A DNA stretch of 64,000 nucleotides from Agrocybe praecox. Lineage: Eukaryota > Basidiomycota > Agaricomycetes > Agaricales > Agrocybaceae. Positions 12,006 to 24,984 of the stretch are shown here, in pieces. The notes under the pieces are model-generated. The model did not search any database. It was not told where the DNA came from and saw only the letters and a list, made by a program, of their open reading frames with translations. Position 1 is the first letter of the stretch. Each line of letters starts with the position of its first letter. The position numbers were made by a program, and so were the translations under genes. The stretch is from assembly GCA_964017145.1 (NCBI GenBank), contig OZ024844.1:1736001-1800000 (forward strand), written 5' to 3'.

Positions 12006-15000
12006 ATGGCTAGCTCAACCAATATCAAAGTCGTCTGTCGGTAAGGGCTCGCAACCTCTACAACCACCCCTGTCGCTCATTCCGATTTCATGAAAGGTTT
12101 CGTCCGGTCAACGCGATCGAGCAGCGTGAAGGCGGCGAAATCGTTGTATCGTTCGCCGATAACTTACAAAGTGTACAAGTAAAATCTGCTCAACTCAGCT
12201 CTGGACCTGAGAAGGATGGATTCACATTTGATAGAGTGTTTCCTATGGGCACGAAGCAACACGAAGTTTTTGATTACGGTGTTAAAGAGTCGGTTTCCTT
12301 TCATTGGTGATCCGACTAAGGAATGCTAAACATTTCTTCTGTAATCTAGCATTGTGAAAGGTACTTTTCAGTTACGACGAGGTCAACATCAACTCAACTT
12401 TTGAATCGTACCATAGATGTTCTGGATGGATACAATGGGACTGTATTTGCTTACGGACAGACTGGTAGTGGAAAGACTTTCACGATGATGGTCCGTTCTG
12501 GTATTCTCTGACATCTTCCAGATGCTCTAACTACAATGATTCTCAATAGGGTGCAGATATCGACTCGGAAGAGCTCAAGGGTATCATTCCTCGTATTACA
12601 GAACAAATATTTCAGTCCATCGTCGAGAGCGATGCACACTTGGAGTACCTTGTGAAGGTTTCTTATATGGAAATCTATCTGGAAAGAATACGTGATCTGC
12701 TTGCACGTACGTACCAAATCAACGAGCGTCGGTATTGCTTCCTGACCCCCCCACTCAGCCCAGAACGATAACCTACAAGTCCACGAGGAGAAATCGAAGG
12801 GAGTCTATGTTAAGAATCTATCGGACTACTATGTTAGTAGCGCACAGGAAGTGTATGAGATCATGCGTACCGGAGGGGCTTCAAGGGTCGTTACGTCTAC
12901 CAGTGAGTTGATAAAATTAATCGACAGATGAGTTGCTTAATGCATCACCAGACATGAATGCCGAATCTTCACGTTCTCATTCCATCTTCTTGATTACTAT
13001 ACAACAGCGGAACACGGAAACTGGAGCACAGAAGACAGGAAACCTATATCTAGTTGATCTGGCTGGTTCAGAAAAGGTGGGAAAGACTGGAGCGTCGGGG
13101 CAGACATTAGAGGAGGCCAAAAAGATCAACAAATCTTTATCTGCTCTTGGTATGGTCATCAACGCTCTTACAGACAGCAAGGTGCGTAAATACTAACTTA
13201 TCTGGTTGCTTGATAAAACGCTGACAGTCTTAATCAATCGATCAGGCCAAACATATTCCGTATCGAGATTCTAAACTCACTCGTATTCTTCAAGAATCAT
13301 TGGGGGGAAACTCCAGAACAACCCTCATTATCAATTGCTCCCCATCATCCTATAACGAAGCGGAGACATTGGGGACTCTGCGCTTTGGTATTCGGGCGAA
13401 GTCCATCAAAAACACTGCTCGTGTCAATGCCGAACTATCACCCCTGGAATTGAAGGGCTTGCTGCAGAAAGCTCAGCTTGCCAATACTTCCTATCAGAAA
13501 TATATTGCGGCACTAGAAGCGGAGTTGGCAAGATGGCGATCAGGAGAGCATGTGGAGGAATCTGAATGGACATTACCTGGGAAGGCTGGTTCAGCAGCAG
13601 CAGCGCCTAAGAAACAACCTACTTCACCTACCCCATCAACACCGGCATCAACATCAAGAAGTATGACGCCTGTGAATCCAAGCATCGAGGGCTTGAGGAC
13701 CGAACTTGAATCTCGACCTCAGACACCAACTGTCATCGGTCTAGAAAAGGACGAGAGAGAAGATTTCTTGAGGCGGGAGAACGAACTCAGCGATGCTCTC
13801 GCCGAGAGAGAATCATCCATTGTTGCCGCAGAGAAATTAGTGAAGGAATTGAGAGAAGAACTGGCGTTCTTGAAAGAGCAGGAAACTGCTGTCAGTAAAG
13901 TGAGTCTCCTAATTTTCTTTCACAGTTGACTGGCTAATGGCAAACGTTTGATATTGTAGGAGAACAAGTCCATGTCCAGTCAATTGAACGAACTGAGATT
14001 ACAAGTTGAGAGATTAGATTACGACAACAAGGAGGGTATCATCACCGTGGATATTCTCAAAGAACAGAATCAAGACGCGAAAGCTGAATTAGAAGAACTC
14101 AAGAGGCAAATCTCGGAATTGAAGACGGCTCAAAAAGATTCTTCAGCAGAAGACAAGGAGAAGCGCAAGCAGGAGAAGATGGCATTGATGATGGCTAAAT
14201 TTGATACAGTAAGTTCAGACTTTTTTCTCGCTCTGATGCCGTGGCTACAATGATTCTCTGCGGCTCCAGCAAGGCGCCTTTTCCGAAAAGGACGAGCAAT
14301 TACGCCAGATTCTTGCGAAGTTAGATAACATGGATCAAGATTCTGCCGACACACTGTCGCAAGAGGACCTTACCATAATTAGAAGGCAACTTTCAGAAGG
14401 TCAGACTCTCGTACGGGAAACTGTTGACCGCCTTCGACAGGCGCAGGAAGAGAATGAGATGATAAGTCGTCGACGAGATGAACTAGAAAGCAGAGTGACC
14501 ACTCTCGAGACTGAATACGAGGAGCTCTTGGGTAAGTTCTAATTCTGGAACTTTTTTGTCCGAGTGGTATGCTTATAACTCACTGAGTAGAAAAGACCAT
14601 TCACGACGAAGAAGTGAACAATGACGATGTAGCTGACGTAATGTCGGACCTCAAGGTCGGGACGAAAGTTTCTAAGTATCCGTCTTTCGACAGCTAAATG
14701 TGTTTGTAGGCTAAACTGGAAGTTCAGTATGCCGCCAAACGAGACGCTCTCCTTAGTGAAGTTGCCGACCTGAAACAGCAGCTCGAGGTCAGGAACAATG
14801 AAGTTCGCAGTCTCAATGCATCTATCGATAGCCTGAAGGGCGTCAATGAAGAATTGAAGGTAAAATTATTTCTTCCGATTGTATATACAATTATTGACAT
14901 TATCCAGCGCGCATTCGCCGTTACCTCTGCAGGAATTGAGGGAGGGAAGAACCTCGCCGAAAGCGCACAAGATCTTGAGCGGACGCGCAAGGCAATCAAC

Positions 15001-15919
15001 GTTCAGCTAGCGGAATTTGACGGAGTCAAGAAGTCCCTCATGCGTGATTTGCAGAATCGTTGCGAAAAGGTAGACATTCGCAACCAAACTTTTTTCTCTT
15101 ATAATACTGCTGATTTTTATTATTACCGAAAGGTTGTTGAATTAGAGATTCAATTAGATGAAATGAAGGAACAGTATAGCAACGTAATCCGTAATAGCAA
15201 CAACAAAGCGCAACAGAAGAAAATGGCTTTCTTGGAGCGCAATCTTGAACAACTGACCCTGGTTCAAAAACAAGTAGGCCTCTGAACCAACCATATGTTG
15301 AGCCACCCCTGATTTACTATGCTTTTCAGCTCGTGGACCAAAATTCTACCCTAAAGAAAGAGGCTGGGATTGCCGAACGCAAATTGCTTGCGCGCAACGA
15401 ACGGATCCAAAATCTTGAAGCTCTGCTACAGGATGCCGATCGACGACTCTCCATTCAAAATCAGAAATTCGAGACTCAATTACAAGCCGTAAAGGAGCGT
15501 TTAGACCAGGCTCGAGGTAAGTTTTGTTATATGTAACATCTAGCGTCTTTTTTACATTTTGGCTCAGCTCAAAAAGCGGTTGCCTCGTCTACCCTGAACT
15601 TCGGTCGCATCGCGAAACCTTTGCGAGGTGGAGGCGGTGCTGCTGTTAATCCTAACCCCGTGGCATCTCCCTTGAGCAGTGGATCTTCTGCAAATCCACT
15701 TGCCAGGTTACAGAATGATGATGGGTACGTAGAGTTTAAAATTTCAAAGTTGAATAATGTCTTCCAGAAGTCTCACCACCTAAATCCTTGTTTTCAGATC
15801 AGGTAAGTTTGTTTGGTTCCTAGAGCTATTTTCGTATTTCTTACTTAATTTCTCGGCCTCAATTTTTGCTATTCGGTACCCTAGCCAAACGAGCATCTTG
15901 GTTCTTCAACTCGCGATGA
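12006..15919 (+). CDS. conventional kinesin-1 heavy chain (fungal NKin type)
   Basis: ATG at 12006 ([12 protein letters not shown]) opens exon 1, which splices to [13 protein letters not shown]. The motor then shows [24 protein letters not shown] (P-loop), [12 protein letters not shown] (switch I), [15 protein letters not shown] (switch II), [19 protein letters not shown] and the neck region after [12 protein letters not shown] long coiled-coil stalk and a short tail ending [10 protein letters not shown] (stop 15917-15919) follow. The exon before the P-loop exon is only 11 nt (12350-12360). Fungal kinesin-1 is a plus-end-directed homodimer for vesicle and organelle transport and works without light chains. 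Size is about 950-1,000 residues, as in the family. At least a dozen introns are present. Confidence 0.95.
12350..12360 (+). other. predicted 11-nt micro-exon of the kinesin-1 gene
   Basis: The segment cattgtgaaag lies between an acceptor ending ctag and a donor gtactt. Joining GA (upstream donor GTCGGT) to it and then to ATGTTCTGGATGG gives [14 protein letters not shown], the sequence expected before the P-loop exon. Other local splice choices bring in stops or the wrong frame. The upstream donor is non-consensus. Confidence 0.6.
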
Positions 15920-16624
15920 GAAACATTGCCTTCAAGCCTTTATGGAGCACATCCGCCCACTGCATTTTTCATAGCATTCTCCTTTACTTTATATTAGAAA
16001 TACATACGTCTACGTCACTCGGCAATCACACATTAAATGCATGGTCATTCTCGACGCGTTTTTGGCTGCCTGAGCGGATAATGCGGGAACCTTCTGATGG
16101 GCCAGCCACGGGTACTTACACGAGGGTTGATCGACGGAAAGAAGCGCCATTAACTCAAGCGATTCCGAAGTGGTAGAATTTGTTGTGTTTGGCGGGGACC
16201 TTTTGAATCCCAATGTAGAGGTTCCCGGTCTGCACTAACCCATATTTGATCTCTTTGAAACGCGGATATTGATTTCAATTGATTTGTGACTTAATACCTC
16301 CGTATATATAGTCAATAATGCCGCGTTCAATATCTTCTCCTTCATATCTTTGTTTATTTAGTCGGTGAGGGTCCCCAAACCTGAACATTCGGGTGTCCAA
16401 TGTAAGGGGCCTATTCGTGCCATAATCCTGTTTTTCCTTCGCCTTTTACTTCCACACCTTTTCGTCTCAACGTTTTCATTTGGCACTTGTGTCGCGTCTT
16501 ATTTCTGTACTTCAGTGTACTTGATAATTTACATTCTATTGACGAGTCTGTCTTTACCGGTATGTCATAATCTACCTGCCGTTCTGTCCGCTAATTTTCG
16601 CCTATTCTCGCCATCTTTAGACAA
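15920..16624 (+). other. intergenic: kinesin-1 3' flank and PUF promoter
   Basis: About 700 bp. The right half (about 16430-16620) is pyrimidine-rich, typical of fungal promoters and leaders just before a start codon. No gene, RNA or repeat is visible. Confidence 0.5.
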
Positions 16625-19064
16625 ATGCTTCCCAGGTCGAACTTTGTAGATCCTCAATGGGCTCCTCATGCAGGTGCAGTAGACCAGTCGCAGGGGGTCT
16701 ACTCGGATGCAAGAAATGGTCATCAGCATTCACCTTCGCAAGGGCACGGGCACCCAGTTGCATATCCTTACAATACGCCTTTCCAGATTCACAGTAATGC
16801 CCAGTTTGTGCCATCAGAAACTGCACCTTCTTCTGCAGGTGAAGATAAACACCGGTCGTTTCGTGGCATGGTCGTTGAAGATGATAGAGCAATATCATAT
16901 CCTGTGGCCCACTCACAACAAACAAGTTTCCCGCAAGGCCATTTGTTCCCATCGTTCTTCCCAGTACATGGAGGGCCATACCATCCATATCCCCAGCCTG
17001 AATATGGTAAATACTATCTAGCGCCCGGTCCCGAGGCCTTTACCGACTATTCCTTTGCTTTTGGGCACCAGCAAGGCCAACCTCAGTATCATATACAGCA
17101 CATGGCTCCACTAGTCAACAACAGTCCTTTCCCCCCAGCACACGCTAAATATCCCCCCCACAACAGAATACACCCTACATTCCAGACTATGCAAATGTCA
17201 TCTAATCCTGTCGTACTAGAGGCTAATCACACCATGTCACAAGGGCCGCAAACATTCTATCATTCTTCACAGCAAATGCTTTCCCCTTCTAACGCACACG
17301 TATACCAAGCTCACCGAACTGACTATGCTGGTAACAATATTCCGTATAGGAGTAACCAGAGCGCTCAGGTGCGTTCATTTCGGTTCTTCATGTTAACGGA
17401 CCGAGAAGCGACTTTACTTATTCCCATTATGGAATAGGACGTGTCGCCTACTCCGTCAAATGTATATGCTGTACGGCAGCGCCTCTCGGATTCTTCTCCT
17501 ATGTCGCACCCGGAGAATTTGAGCATCTCCCCTCACCATGACGGAACGCGTCCAACAAGGCGTGTTTTTTCTTCGTCGGAGCGCAGTCCCCTGTTGGAAG
17601 ACTTCCGGACACGACGCGACAAGATCTGGCATATTAAGGTACATGGCAGCTGAAATGCCCTAACTGTATACATGGTCTTACATCTACTGTATCACCCTTT
17701 TTAGGATATACTGGGCCATGTGATGGAATTCAGTGCAGATCAACATGGTTCGCGGTTTATTCAACTGAAGCTTGAAACAGCGACTGAAGACGAGAAGCAC
17801 GCGGTGTTTACCGAATTCTACCCTTCAAGCGCAGATAAGCTCATGCGAGACGTGTTTGGAAACTATGTAAGGCTATACAGCCATGGCCTTTTGATTTGTG
17901 CACTTAAGCGTAACTTAAACAGGTTATACAAAAGTTCTTCGACCTCGGGACAAAAACCCAAAAGGACGCGCTGGTGGGGATCGTCGAAGCTCAAGCTAAC
18001 GAGCTTGCGGTTCATATTTATGGATGTCGCGTTGTTCAGAAGGTAATTTGTATTTGTTCAGGCTTTCAAATTGACTCGAGCGCTAATGATCGTTGATCTA
18101 AAAAGGCAATTGATTGTATATCTGAGGAGCAACAAACGTCAATAATTAACCGATTAGAGCGAGATATTCTCAGTTGCATCAAGGATGCACATGGAAACCA
18201 TGTCAGTTTTCCAAAATCATTTGTTCATTTTCCCGAGAATTTATCGATTTCTATAGGTCATTCAGAAAATCGTCGAAGCAGTCTCTCCGGACCGTTTGTC
18301 GTTCCTTCCGTTCATCTGTGAAAATATTCTCGATCTTTCAACTCATCCATTCGGTTGTCGGGTCTTGCAAAGATGTCTTGAACACCTTCCGCATGAGGTT
18401 ATTCGTCCTCTAATAAATGCGGTACATTGTCATACTCTCAAACTCGTCCAAGACCAATATGGGGTATGTCTTGCAGTCTCTTGTAGACTTGTACCTTTGG
18501 CTAGTAAACTAACGAGAAACTGCAGAATTATGTCATTCAGTTCATCATAGAACGCGGTCAGTCTATGGACAAATCCCTTGTTGTTTCCGAGATTTGTGGG
18601 AACGTTGTTGCGCTATCTCAGCATAAATACGCCTCCAACGTCTGCGAGAAAGCTCTTTCCTTGACAGACTCTGCCACTCGGCACCGTTTGATCGAGGAGA
18701 TGTTGAGACCATCCGACGCAGACACGGAAAGTCCTATCATGACTATGATAAAGGATCAATTTGCGAGTTGAGTAATGAGCACAGTAACCTCAATTGTTGC
18801 TTTGGGCTGACGGCGTTGCGCTATAAGATTACGTTTTGCAATGTGCTCTAGTTGTTGCGGAGGGCGAGCAAAGGGAGGAGCTATATATCCAAGTCAAATC
18901 ATTGGTCGCCCAACTTCGAAAATCTACCACCACATATAATCGACCACTAGTATCGAGTAAGCGAACCTCTTATTCTTTCAATATTGCCGCTGATTATTTC
19001 ATACCTAGTTGAGCGGCTGGTGGAGAAATATTTCAGGAAACGATCTTCGCGAAACGCCGCTTGA
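16625..19064 (+). CDS. Pumilio/PUF-family RNA-binding protein
   Basis: ATG at 16625 ([15 protein letters not shown]). The first ~300 residues are low-complexity and rich in Gln, His, Pro, Ser. The C-terminal Pumilio domain begins at [19 protein letters not shown]. All eight repeats show the base-contact triplets in order: SRFIQ, NYVIQ, CRVVQ, NHVIQ, CRVLQ, NYVIQ, SNVCE, NYVLQ. This is the same code as human PUM1 and yeast Puf3, so UGUANAUA-like 3'UTR elements are the expected targets. The eighth repeat needs the intron 18767-18827 (GCG A|AT), and a last intron ending at 19008 joins to [14 protein letters not shown] and the stop at 19062-19064. PUF proteins repress or localise mRNAs in the cytoplasm. 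Confidence 0.93.
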
Positions 19065-19757
19065 GAAGCAGCAAGCTGCGCAATACGATTGAACGGTCCT
19101 TTTCTTGCATTCCTTTTACTCTCGCTTTCGTTTTTGACATTCGTCCACTCACTTTTCATCGCACGGACTCACTAGCATTGATAGTTTTTGTAGCCTTCTA
19201 TACTCCCCATTACCATAACCCTCACCATTATTAATCCCATCCAGCTATTGTTTGAATCAAGTACGTAACCCCTTGGCCTCTTCACCCAGACTACACCACA
19301 ACCCTCACAGCGCCCAGTTTGTTATCGACCTCTGCATTTCCCTAGTCCCTATCATGGTTGAAGATATTATCTAGCTACATTTCATTGCCTCGCTACACAT
19401 TCATCACATACTATTAATTTTACAATAATACAATCGTTGACTCGCGGCCTGACGCTATTAATTGATATCAGTGACCAGTCACTTGCAAACATTCTCATTC
19501 TTGGTGAGTTGTTCAATGGACAGCTATTAGTATGTAACATTTCTGGCATTGTTTTCAAATTTTTTGAGTATAAAACCAGAAAGGTGTGAGCAGATTCTTT
19601 CGCGTTTTATGTGAGTGAGTGTGACGTGTCCATCCATGACCCAGAAGAGGAGTGTGAACAAATATCGGCATTCGCGTGACTGACTAGTATCGCTACTACT
19701 AATAGTAGACGACCACTACGTGCTACTTAGCTGTTTACCAAAGCTATTGCAGCAATA
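19065..19757 (+). other. intergenic: PUF 3' flank and SEC16 promoter/leader
   Basis: About 690 bp with no coding signal. The part from about 19190 to 19700 is Cys/Thr-codon-free AT- and pyrimidine-rich sequence typical of promoter and 5' leader. Several GT...AG pairs could mark a leader intron, but I cannot decide which is used. Confidence 0.45.
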
Positions 19758-22700
19758 ATGTCTGGAGTTGAAGCAGCGGCATCCCTCTTTGGCTCAGACG
19801 AACCTGGCGCTGATCTGTTTGCGACACTGGGAACGGATTCGACGCCTGCTGCTGCCCCCGCAGCTGACGATTTCTTCGCCAATGACACCAGTTCCTCAGC
19901 AGCGGATGCAACGGACCTATTTTCCCAGTCATCATACTCAGACTATGCTGCTGAACCTTCTGTGTTTCCAACGCAGGCGGCAGAAACCCCGGTCAACCAC
20001 ATGTCGGAAACAGTTCATTACGACCCCACACCCACGAATGGACATGCGGGACAGTGGGGGCAACAGGAACAGAAAAGCATAGTGGCGGAATACACTTGTG
20101 AGTTCTTTCATTCTGTTCGTCTGGAATCTTTTGGCTTAATGAGACTGTTTGCAAGCAACTTATACTGCTGCACCAGCGACAAACTATGATCCATATACAC
20201 CTTCCGCATACACTCCTACGACTACGAAAACCAATTATTCTAGTTATTCAGCCTATGATCCCCCAGCTCCTGCCGCTCCCGTATCTCCGTATACACCGTA
20301 TGCACCAGTATCTCATACAGCAGCAGCACCTCCGACCCATTCTTATGCTCCAGCAGTATCACCTCCCGCTCCCCTTGCCCAGCCATATAGTAAAAGCATT
20401 ACTTCAATACCACCTGTTCCTCCTCCAAAGACGACTGTTTCACGCCCCAAGGTTTCAAATGCCTATGACCCCCCATTCATTCCTAGTAGACGACCGACAC
20501 GTACTGCAACTACTGCAACTTCCAGTTATAGTCAATACCAAACGCCTTCACAACCAGCTTACTCTGCGCCATCGGGATACAGCCAATATCAGGATCCTCC
20601 TCCTGTCGCTCTTGAACCCAATCACCCTCCCTCGACAACATCACCCGTCAATAATTACTCGAGTCACTCACATTCCAATTCAGCAGGCTCTTCCCATTCA
20701 CTTGGGCAATACGACCATGGTTCTTCAAATTATGATGCAAAGCCCTCATCGACATACAACGAATCTTACTTTCCGCAAGTCCCTGTTGAACAAACCTCAA
20801 CCACCCCACACAAGAACGAGGGTCAAAATGACCAAACATATACCACCAGCAATGTCATTGGTGACGATGTTTACGCACCGGTGGAAAATGGCCACGCCGA
20901 ATCTGCATCCCCCCTCGCCGAAGAGCCTACATCCCTTGCTCGTGATAATCACGAGGAACGTCGACCTTCAATGGACTCCGTGGCGTCGGACGCTGTATCA
21001 CCACGTACAGTTCCTCTACCCTTCTCTCCTCCAGTACAGAAGGAAGAGTTGGAGGATTTCGAAGGAGGTAGGATGACCCATAGTGAAGCCCCAAGTCACT
21101 TTCCACCACCACCACATATACCTGCACCTCCTCAACAGAGCCCATATATACCCCAGCACACCGTGAAGAAGGATTTTGGCACCACCAAAGAAGTTTATGA
21201 CCCTTACGCACCGAGGCTGACTCAGAGTGCTAATAATTACATTCCCAGGACGTCATCGCCCCTTTCCTTGGGTGCACGTTCAAATGACTTGAGGAAAGCG
21301 TCTATTGCTGCTCCTTCTCACTTAAATGGAGCCATCCCTTCTCCATACTCCTCTGTGCCTAAGCCAATAGCGCCGCCACCTCCCGTTGCACCCCTGAAAG
21401 TTCCCACAAACGATGATTATACGTCAAGACTGGTGCCGCATAATCTTTTGGCCCCTCAGGACATCATTATGAAGGGCATTTCAACGCAATACGCACCATC
21501 CCCATCGCTTGTCGGAGCCAATGATCCTCTGTCGAGAACATCTGCCCGTGCTCCAGTAATAACTTTTGGCTTCGGTGGGAAGATGATAACATGCTTCCAT
21601 GGCATGCCTGGGTTAAATGCAGGCTTTGATGTGGCTCTATCCTCCAGAACGTCTTCTGAGTTAAAGATACACACATTGAAGAAAATTATCCCGGCAACCG
21701 TGCTCAATATGCCGGGACCCTCTTTCCCTGGTCCGCTACTTGCTGATCCTGGAACATCGTCAATAAGCCTCATCAAATCTGGTCAAACGACACAAACTAA
21801 GACAAAGAAAACAAGTCTGGTTACATATCTTACTGACCGCTTCAACGAGATACAACAAGGCTTGGGATATTTATCTAACGCAGAGAAACAGCATGCAGAG
21901 GATAGGCTCGTCCTTCTCAAGTTATTGAGTATTATGGTTGAGAATGATGGTCGCCTTTTGGGAACGTACGTGGTATAAGTCAATGACAATGCGGTTAACC
22001 TATAATTAAATGTTACATTAGACCTCAAATTGATGCTGCAGTCCGGACTGCATTGGTACCACGGTTGGAAGGTTTATCGGGTCTCCAGGATGGCTTGTCT
22101 CTACAAGGTGTGTCCATTCATTTTTGTCGATTTTAAATTGATTCTGAATGACCGATGATGTTTCAGCATCGTTTTCTTCGCCTTCTCTTGACGAGGCACC
22201 CATTAGTGTCACCACTCTCAAGCCCTCAACTCTTGACAAAATTGAAGAGCTCCTTTTACAAGGTGACCGCCGACAAGCCTATCAGTTTGCCATGGATCAA
22301 AATTTATGGGCGCATGCGATGATTATTGCTAGCAGTATCGATAAAGAGTCGTGGAAAGAAGTGATTAATGATTTCTTACGGACCGAACTAGGTTCCAAGG
22401 AAGACGCAGCTCGTGGTGGACCCGCTGCAAATGGGATTCGTCACTCTCAAAATAACAGGGAAAGCCTGCGTGTTGCATATAGTCTTTTCTCAGGTCAAGG
22501 TGCCGCTGCTGGTTAGTTTGGATAGATGATTTACTACGTACATATTGAACTTATTTTTTTCAGTGCAAGAACTAGCACCTGTGACGCTCCTGCAAAGCGC
22601 AAATCGACTACAGCCACCACCACCCATGCTTCAATCTCCCCCTATGCTTCAGCCACCGGCATCACTTGCGGCACCAGCAATAACGCCTAGGACGCCAAAC

Positions 22701-24809
22701 TTCCCACCTATGGTATCAACGGTGCCCATTCCTGCGGAAACCCTTGCCAAGTGGCCCGAGACGGCAGCAATGATAATTTCCTCCCCATTGACCCCCGAAG
22801 TGACCGGTGCTTTAACAGCACTGGGAGACCAGCTCCAAGCAAACAACTGGGTGGAAGCTGCGCATGTTTGGTATGTAAACAATGAAAATGAAAACAACTT
22901 GAATCATCATTAATTACCCGCTTTGGCAGTTATCTGCTTTCATCACAGACTACTCTATTGGGAGGTTTTGGTCATCCTTCTGCCAGAATTACCTTATTGG
23001 GAACGAAGAACCCTGCGGATGCTTTAAAGAATCCTGATACAATCGTCTATTCGGAAATAATGGAATTTGCAATGTCTTTGGTCCCTACTACTAAGGGCCA
23101 AGAACAATTCCACGGTATACCTCATTTACAGGCGTACCGTTTCATGAGAGCGGTGTTGCTCGCCGAGATTGGCGAAATTCAACTTGCGAACAGGTTAGTG
23201 ATTCGATTGATAAATCGGTTTTGCATCCCGACTCTTACCATGAAATAGATACTGTGAAGCTATTGCATCGTCTTTAACCCAAGGCTCTCCCTATACGAAC
23301 ACTGCTTTGTTGGAACAGTTGCAAGGTCTTCAGCAACGATTATCAGGAGTTTTCCATGGCGACAAATCTGGCTCGTGGATTGGTGGCAAAATCAGCAAAC
23401 CAAGTCTGGATACCATTGGTGGTTGGCTTGAAGGAAGATTTACCAAACTTGTCACTGGCGAAAGTGATTCGCCCACTCCAACTGACCACAAGGCAACTGG
23501 GCAACCATTCGCCGGACCGTTCGCACACTATAGTACAATCTCTACTACTCCATCAGGTCGTTCCTCCCCACAACCTACTGCTATAGGTCTCACCACTGCG
23601 CCGCCACATCGGACTGCCTCTGCCATGGCCACATCTTCTCCATATTCTCAAGTAAACATCGAGAGGTCATCCTCGGCTATGGATCATGTTCGACAGCCCC
23701 CGTCGCAGGTGTCCAAAAATTATGCAGGAAGTTTATCTTCATCTCAGTCGTCTCCTACAGGATACGGCCTTAATGGCCATTCCCGTTATGACGATGCGTA
23801 TTCTACCTCTTCTCAGTATAAATCACACGAGGAGGAGCCTCCAGCACCACAGTCAAGCTCTTGGTGGAGTTCTACAGGCAACGACATGTCCCCCACTCCT
23901 ACTGCCACTAACTTCATGCAAGTGGAGGACTCGTCCATCCAGCCTAGTAGTGATGGCTTTATTTCTTTGATGGATGATCAGAACTTTGTCGGCCCCTCTC
24001 AACATCATCAGCAGCAGGCCACTAACTCGTCATCTTATACGATTGATGAAGAAGACGATGATCTTGGATTGGGCAACTCCAAACCTAAGCCCAAGCCTAT
24101 TGAAGATGAAACATCCAACGGGTCTACAGAGGATGCAGCTTCTCAACCAGCGAAATCAACTCCAGCTGCAGCGCCCGAAAAGAAAATTGGTAAGATTTGG
24201 ATTCCCCTGATGATGCATAATTTCTCATGACTTTCCAGAGCCGGCTCAGCAAAATGGTGGCGGATCGTGGTTTGGTCGTTGGTGGAAACGCGGCGATGCT
24301 GCGACACCCGGCCCAATTAAAGCAAGTCTGGGAGAGGAATCTGCTTTCTACTACGACAAGGAACAGAAACGATGGGTTAATAAAAAGGTTTGTTCTTTTC
24401 CTTGACGTGATGCATCACCTTCTAAGTTCTAACTGGATGGTTTTAGGCTGGAGCGGAGGAAGCTGCGAAACCTGCTGCACCTCCTCCCCCTCCCTCTAGG
24501 ACTCCATCGAGGGCGCAGACCGCTTCGCCTGGTATGACAGGAGGGCCCAAGCCAGCGGCTCAAGTCTCTGCCCAACCTCCTCGTTCGGCATCTGCAGCTG
24601 GCCTTGGTGAACCTCCGAACAAAGCCCCTATGCGTATCCGTTCCAACCTAGCACCTCCGACCGAGTCAGCACCCAGCACTCCCACTGGGACAAGAATGAA
24701 CCTGACGGGACCTCCTCCTGCAAGGCCGAAGTCCGGTGCCGCTAAACGCAACATACGCAGTCGCTACGTTGATGTATTCCAGCAGGAGTCGGGCGGGTCC
24801 GCTGCCTAA
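19758..24809 (+). CDS. SEC16: COPII coat assembly scaffold SEC16
   Basis: ATG at 19758 ([20 protein letters not shown]). The long N-terminal half is disordered and rich in Tyr, Pro, Ser and Thr. The conserved central domain starts at [20 protein letters not shown], the hallmark of Sec16 central domains, and runs through a helical array with [36 protein letters not shown] and a Sec13-blade-like insertion zone. A Ser/Pro-rich C-terminus follows with a conserved patch near [11 protein letters not shown] and ends [14 protein letters not shown]. About 1,500 residues after removing roughly nine short introns. SEC16 marks ER exit sites and organises Sec23, Sec24, Sec13 and Sec31; yeast SEC16 is essential. 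Sequence support is strong in the central domain. Confidence 0.93.
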
Positions 24810-24984
24810 ACTTTTCTGAGCTCTTCTGGGCGATGTTTCATACTTATTCCATATTCTTATAGATTTACCCCACCTCCTAATGTTTATATCATATTCGGTT
24901 CATTGGAATTTCGCTTTCTTTATCCCTTTTATCGCGCAAATAAATTTATATATTCTACACACAATCGCACCGAGCTGAGTGTAA

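Noticed and set aside
20186..21076. Long open frame in the second plus-strand frame of SEC16
   Set aside because: It is a shadow of the low-complexity Pro/Ser/Tyr-rich SEC16 region, with His/Leu/Arg-rich translation typical of a shifted frame.
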